Part shown: positions 22,977-23,857 of the stretch, one piece after another
Position numbering within the stretch: position 1 is the first letter of the stretch
Layout of the letters: each line of letters opens with the position of its first letter
Assembly: GCA_964625145.1 (NCBI GenBank)
Contig: CAZVAQ010000041.1
Coordinates: 1-23,857 of the forward strand
Length of the DNA stretch: 23,857 bases
Direction of reading: 5' to 3'
Source of the DNA: CAYTRP01 sp964625145
GTDB lineage: Bacteria > Sumerlaeota > Sumerlaeia > SLMS01 > JAHLLQ01
Translations under genes and position numbers: made by a program
The notes under the pieces: generated by a model
Database searches by the model: none
The model's input: only the letters and a program-made list of their open reading frames with translations
What the model was told of the DNA's origin: nothing

Positions 22977-23053
22977 GTCCCCGTAGCTCAGCTGGATAGA
23001 GCACAGGATTCCTAATCCTGGGGTCGTGGGTTCGAATCCCGCCGGGGACGCCA
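22977..23053 (+). tRNA. tRNA-Arg (CCT anticodon)
   Basis: Acceptor arms GTCCCCG (22977-22983) and CGGGGAC (23043-23049) pair, followed by G and an encoded CCA (23051-23053). The anticodon stem CAGGA/TCCTG encloses loop TTCCTAA, giving anticodon CCT, which reads AGG codons for arginine. The T arm has GTGGG-TTCGAAT-CCCGC. It is 77 nucleotides long. No integrase or duplicated 3' end is seen, so there is no sign of an attachment site. Confidence 0.97.
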
Positions 23054-23391
23054 ATTCGAGTTACATGTGATTGGGTTGGGATGGGATGGTACCTGTCTAC
23101 GGCGCGGCGGTGACTGCAGGTGGGTATCGCCAATGCGTTCTTTATAGGTTGTCGCCTATCCTCACATTCCCAGAACTTGGGAATACGCTCCAGTCCTTTT
23201 CACTGCCTTTCTCCGGGTGCTAGGCAGTGAGGTGGTTTGGCTGTGCATGGATGGGTTGAATCTGGGCTTGACACTGGCATAGATATTTCTCTATGCCTTA
23301 ACTCCAAGGCCCCATCGTCCTGTTGGCATCACCGCTCAGAGGTCCCCGTCTGGCTCCGAACTCCCAATCCGCTCATGGAGGATCGTAGAGA
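23054..23391. promoter_or_regulatory. 338-base leader of the glycosidase-like gene with candidate promoter and hairpins
   Basis: No gene is visible. TTGACA (23268-23273) could be a -35 box, with TATGCC (23292-23297) a weak -10 at 18-base spacing. The spacer holds the inverted repeat GGCATAGA/TCTATGCC (23276-23297), possibly an operator. Upstream lie ATTCCCA/TGGGAAT (23166-23184) and CACTGCCT/AGGCAGTG (23201-23229). GGAGG (about 23377-23381) is the likely ribosome site. Confidence 0.4.
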
Positions 23392-23857
23392 ATGGCCCCA
23401 GCAACGCCGGAGAAGGTGCTGCACAATGGTATTGTGAGGCCGTCTCCCTGGCCACCGACGACGGTGCCTCGCCGGGATCGGTCGCCATTGAGGGTTCCCT
23501 ATCTGGAAGATCGGCCGACGGTCGTGCCGATCGACGTGGGGCGTCAGTTATTTGTGGATTCCTTCCTGATCGAATCCACGAACCTGACGCGCACGGCTCA
23601 CAACGCAGAAGTGCATCAAGGCAACCCGATCCTGAAGCCGGAGACTCCCATCGAGCTGGAAGGGGGGATGGCGTGCACGTTTGACGATGGGGTCTTTTTC
23701 GATCCAGCAGACGGTCTGTTCAAGATGTTCTACCTGATCGGGTATTACACGGGGAAGCATTCGACGGCGCTGGCTACGAGTACTGACGGTATTCATTGGG
23801 ATCGGCCGGATTGGGGAATCGTGCCGGGAACAAACGTGATCTTGCCGGGCGAGCCGA
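23392..23857 (+). CDS. Glycosidase-like beta-propeller protein (3' end off window)
   Basis: The frame opens at ATG 23392 and runs to the window end (155 codons, no stop). A presumed N-terminal arm is followed by VDSFLIESTNLTRTAHNAEV, NPILKPETP, FDDGVFFDPADGLFKMFYL and ATSTDGIHWDRPDWG. This is the start of the five-bladed propeller proteins often annotated as GH43/GH32-like in Planctomycetes, Lentisphaerae and related bacteria. Such proteins are thought to act on glycans, but catalytic residues would lie partly beyond the edge. There is no signal peptide in the visible start. The GGAGG ribosome site lies about 10 bases upstream. Confident as a coding gene, less so for enzyme activity. Confidence 0.82.
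   Translation, partial: MAPATPEKVLHNGIVRPSPWPPTTVPRRDRSPLRVPYLEDRPTVVPIDVGRQLFVDSFLIESTNLTRTAHNAEVHQGNPILKPETPIELEGGMACTFDDGVFFDPADGLFKMFYLIGYYTGKHSTALATSTDGIHWDRPDWGIVPGTNVILPGEP

Noticed and set aside
22977..23053. tRNA-Arg as an integration site for a mobile element
   Set aside because: No integrase and no direct repeat of the tRNA 3' end were found in the following sequence.

Overview
The window looks like chromosomal DNA of a GC-rich bacterium. The evidence is dense bacterial coding on both strands with strongly G/C-ending codons, short intergenic gaps, ATGA/GTGA stop-start overlaps, and two bacterial tRNAs with encoded CCA. Gene content (RsbU/STAS/RsbW regulators, DUF1015, DUF72, NlpC/P60 and a Planctomycetes-like glycosidase-type protein at the right edge) would suit a Planctomycetes-, Sumerlaeota- or Hydrogenedentota-like lineage. 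That placement is a guess. No phage, IS element, CRISPR array or integrase is visible.

Layout, left to right. 1-3017 (minus): an esterase-like alpha/beta hydrolase, translationally coupled to a large multi-pass GT39-like glycosyltransferase that runs off the left edge. 3162-3539: mscL. 3744-7877 (plus): a regulatory block with a membrane-anchored GAF-PP2C phosphatase (RsbU/SpoIIE type), a STAS anti-anti-sigma protein, an RsbW-like kinase and a GAF histidine kinase. 7907-12453 (minus): a Nif3-like protein, a D-amino-acid transaminase, an AhpD-like protein, a DUF72 protein and RecX. 12563-14331 (plus): an aldo/keto reductase overlapping an ABC ATPase. 14451-18477 (minus): a DUF1015 protein, ornithine carbamoyltransferase and a secreted NlpC/P60 endopeptidase, then tRNA-Cys. 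19167-20128 (plus): a VapC-like PIN protein and a membrane-TPR protein. 20546-22782 (minus): a DUF4287/DUF5655 protein, a VOC protein and a DUF4384-PEGA lipoprotein-like exported protein. 22977-23857 (plus): tRNA-Arg and the start of a glycosidase-like protein.

The most coherent system is the partner-switching block. The phosphatase would dephosphorylate the STAS protein and the RsbW-like kinase would phosphorylate it, so their balance would control a target. Neither a sigma factor nor a response regulator is present, so the outputs must lie elsewhere. The other striking property is at DNA level. Several families of short purine-rich or A/T-rich tandem repeats and small palindromes recur through the spacers, and some appear to have entered the reading frame of the glycosyltransferase. 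I found no clearly new defence or biosynthetic system.
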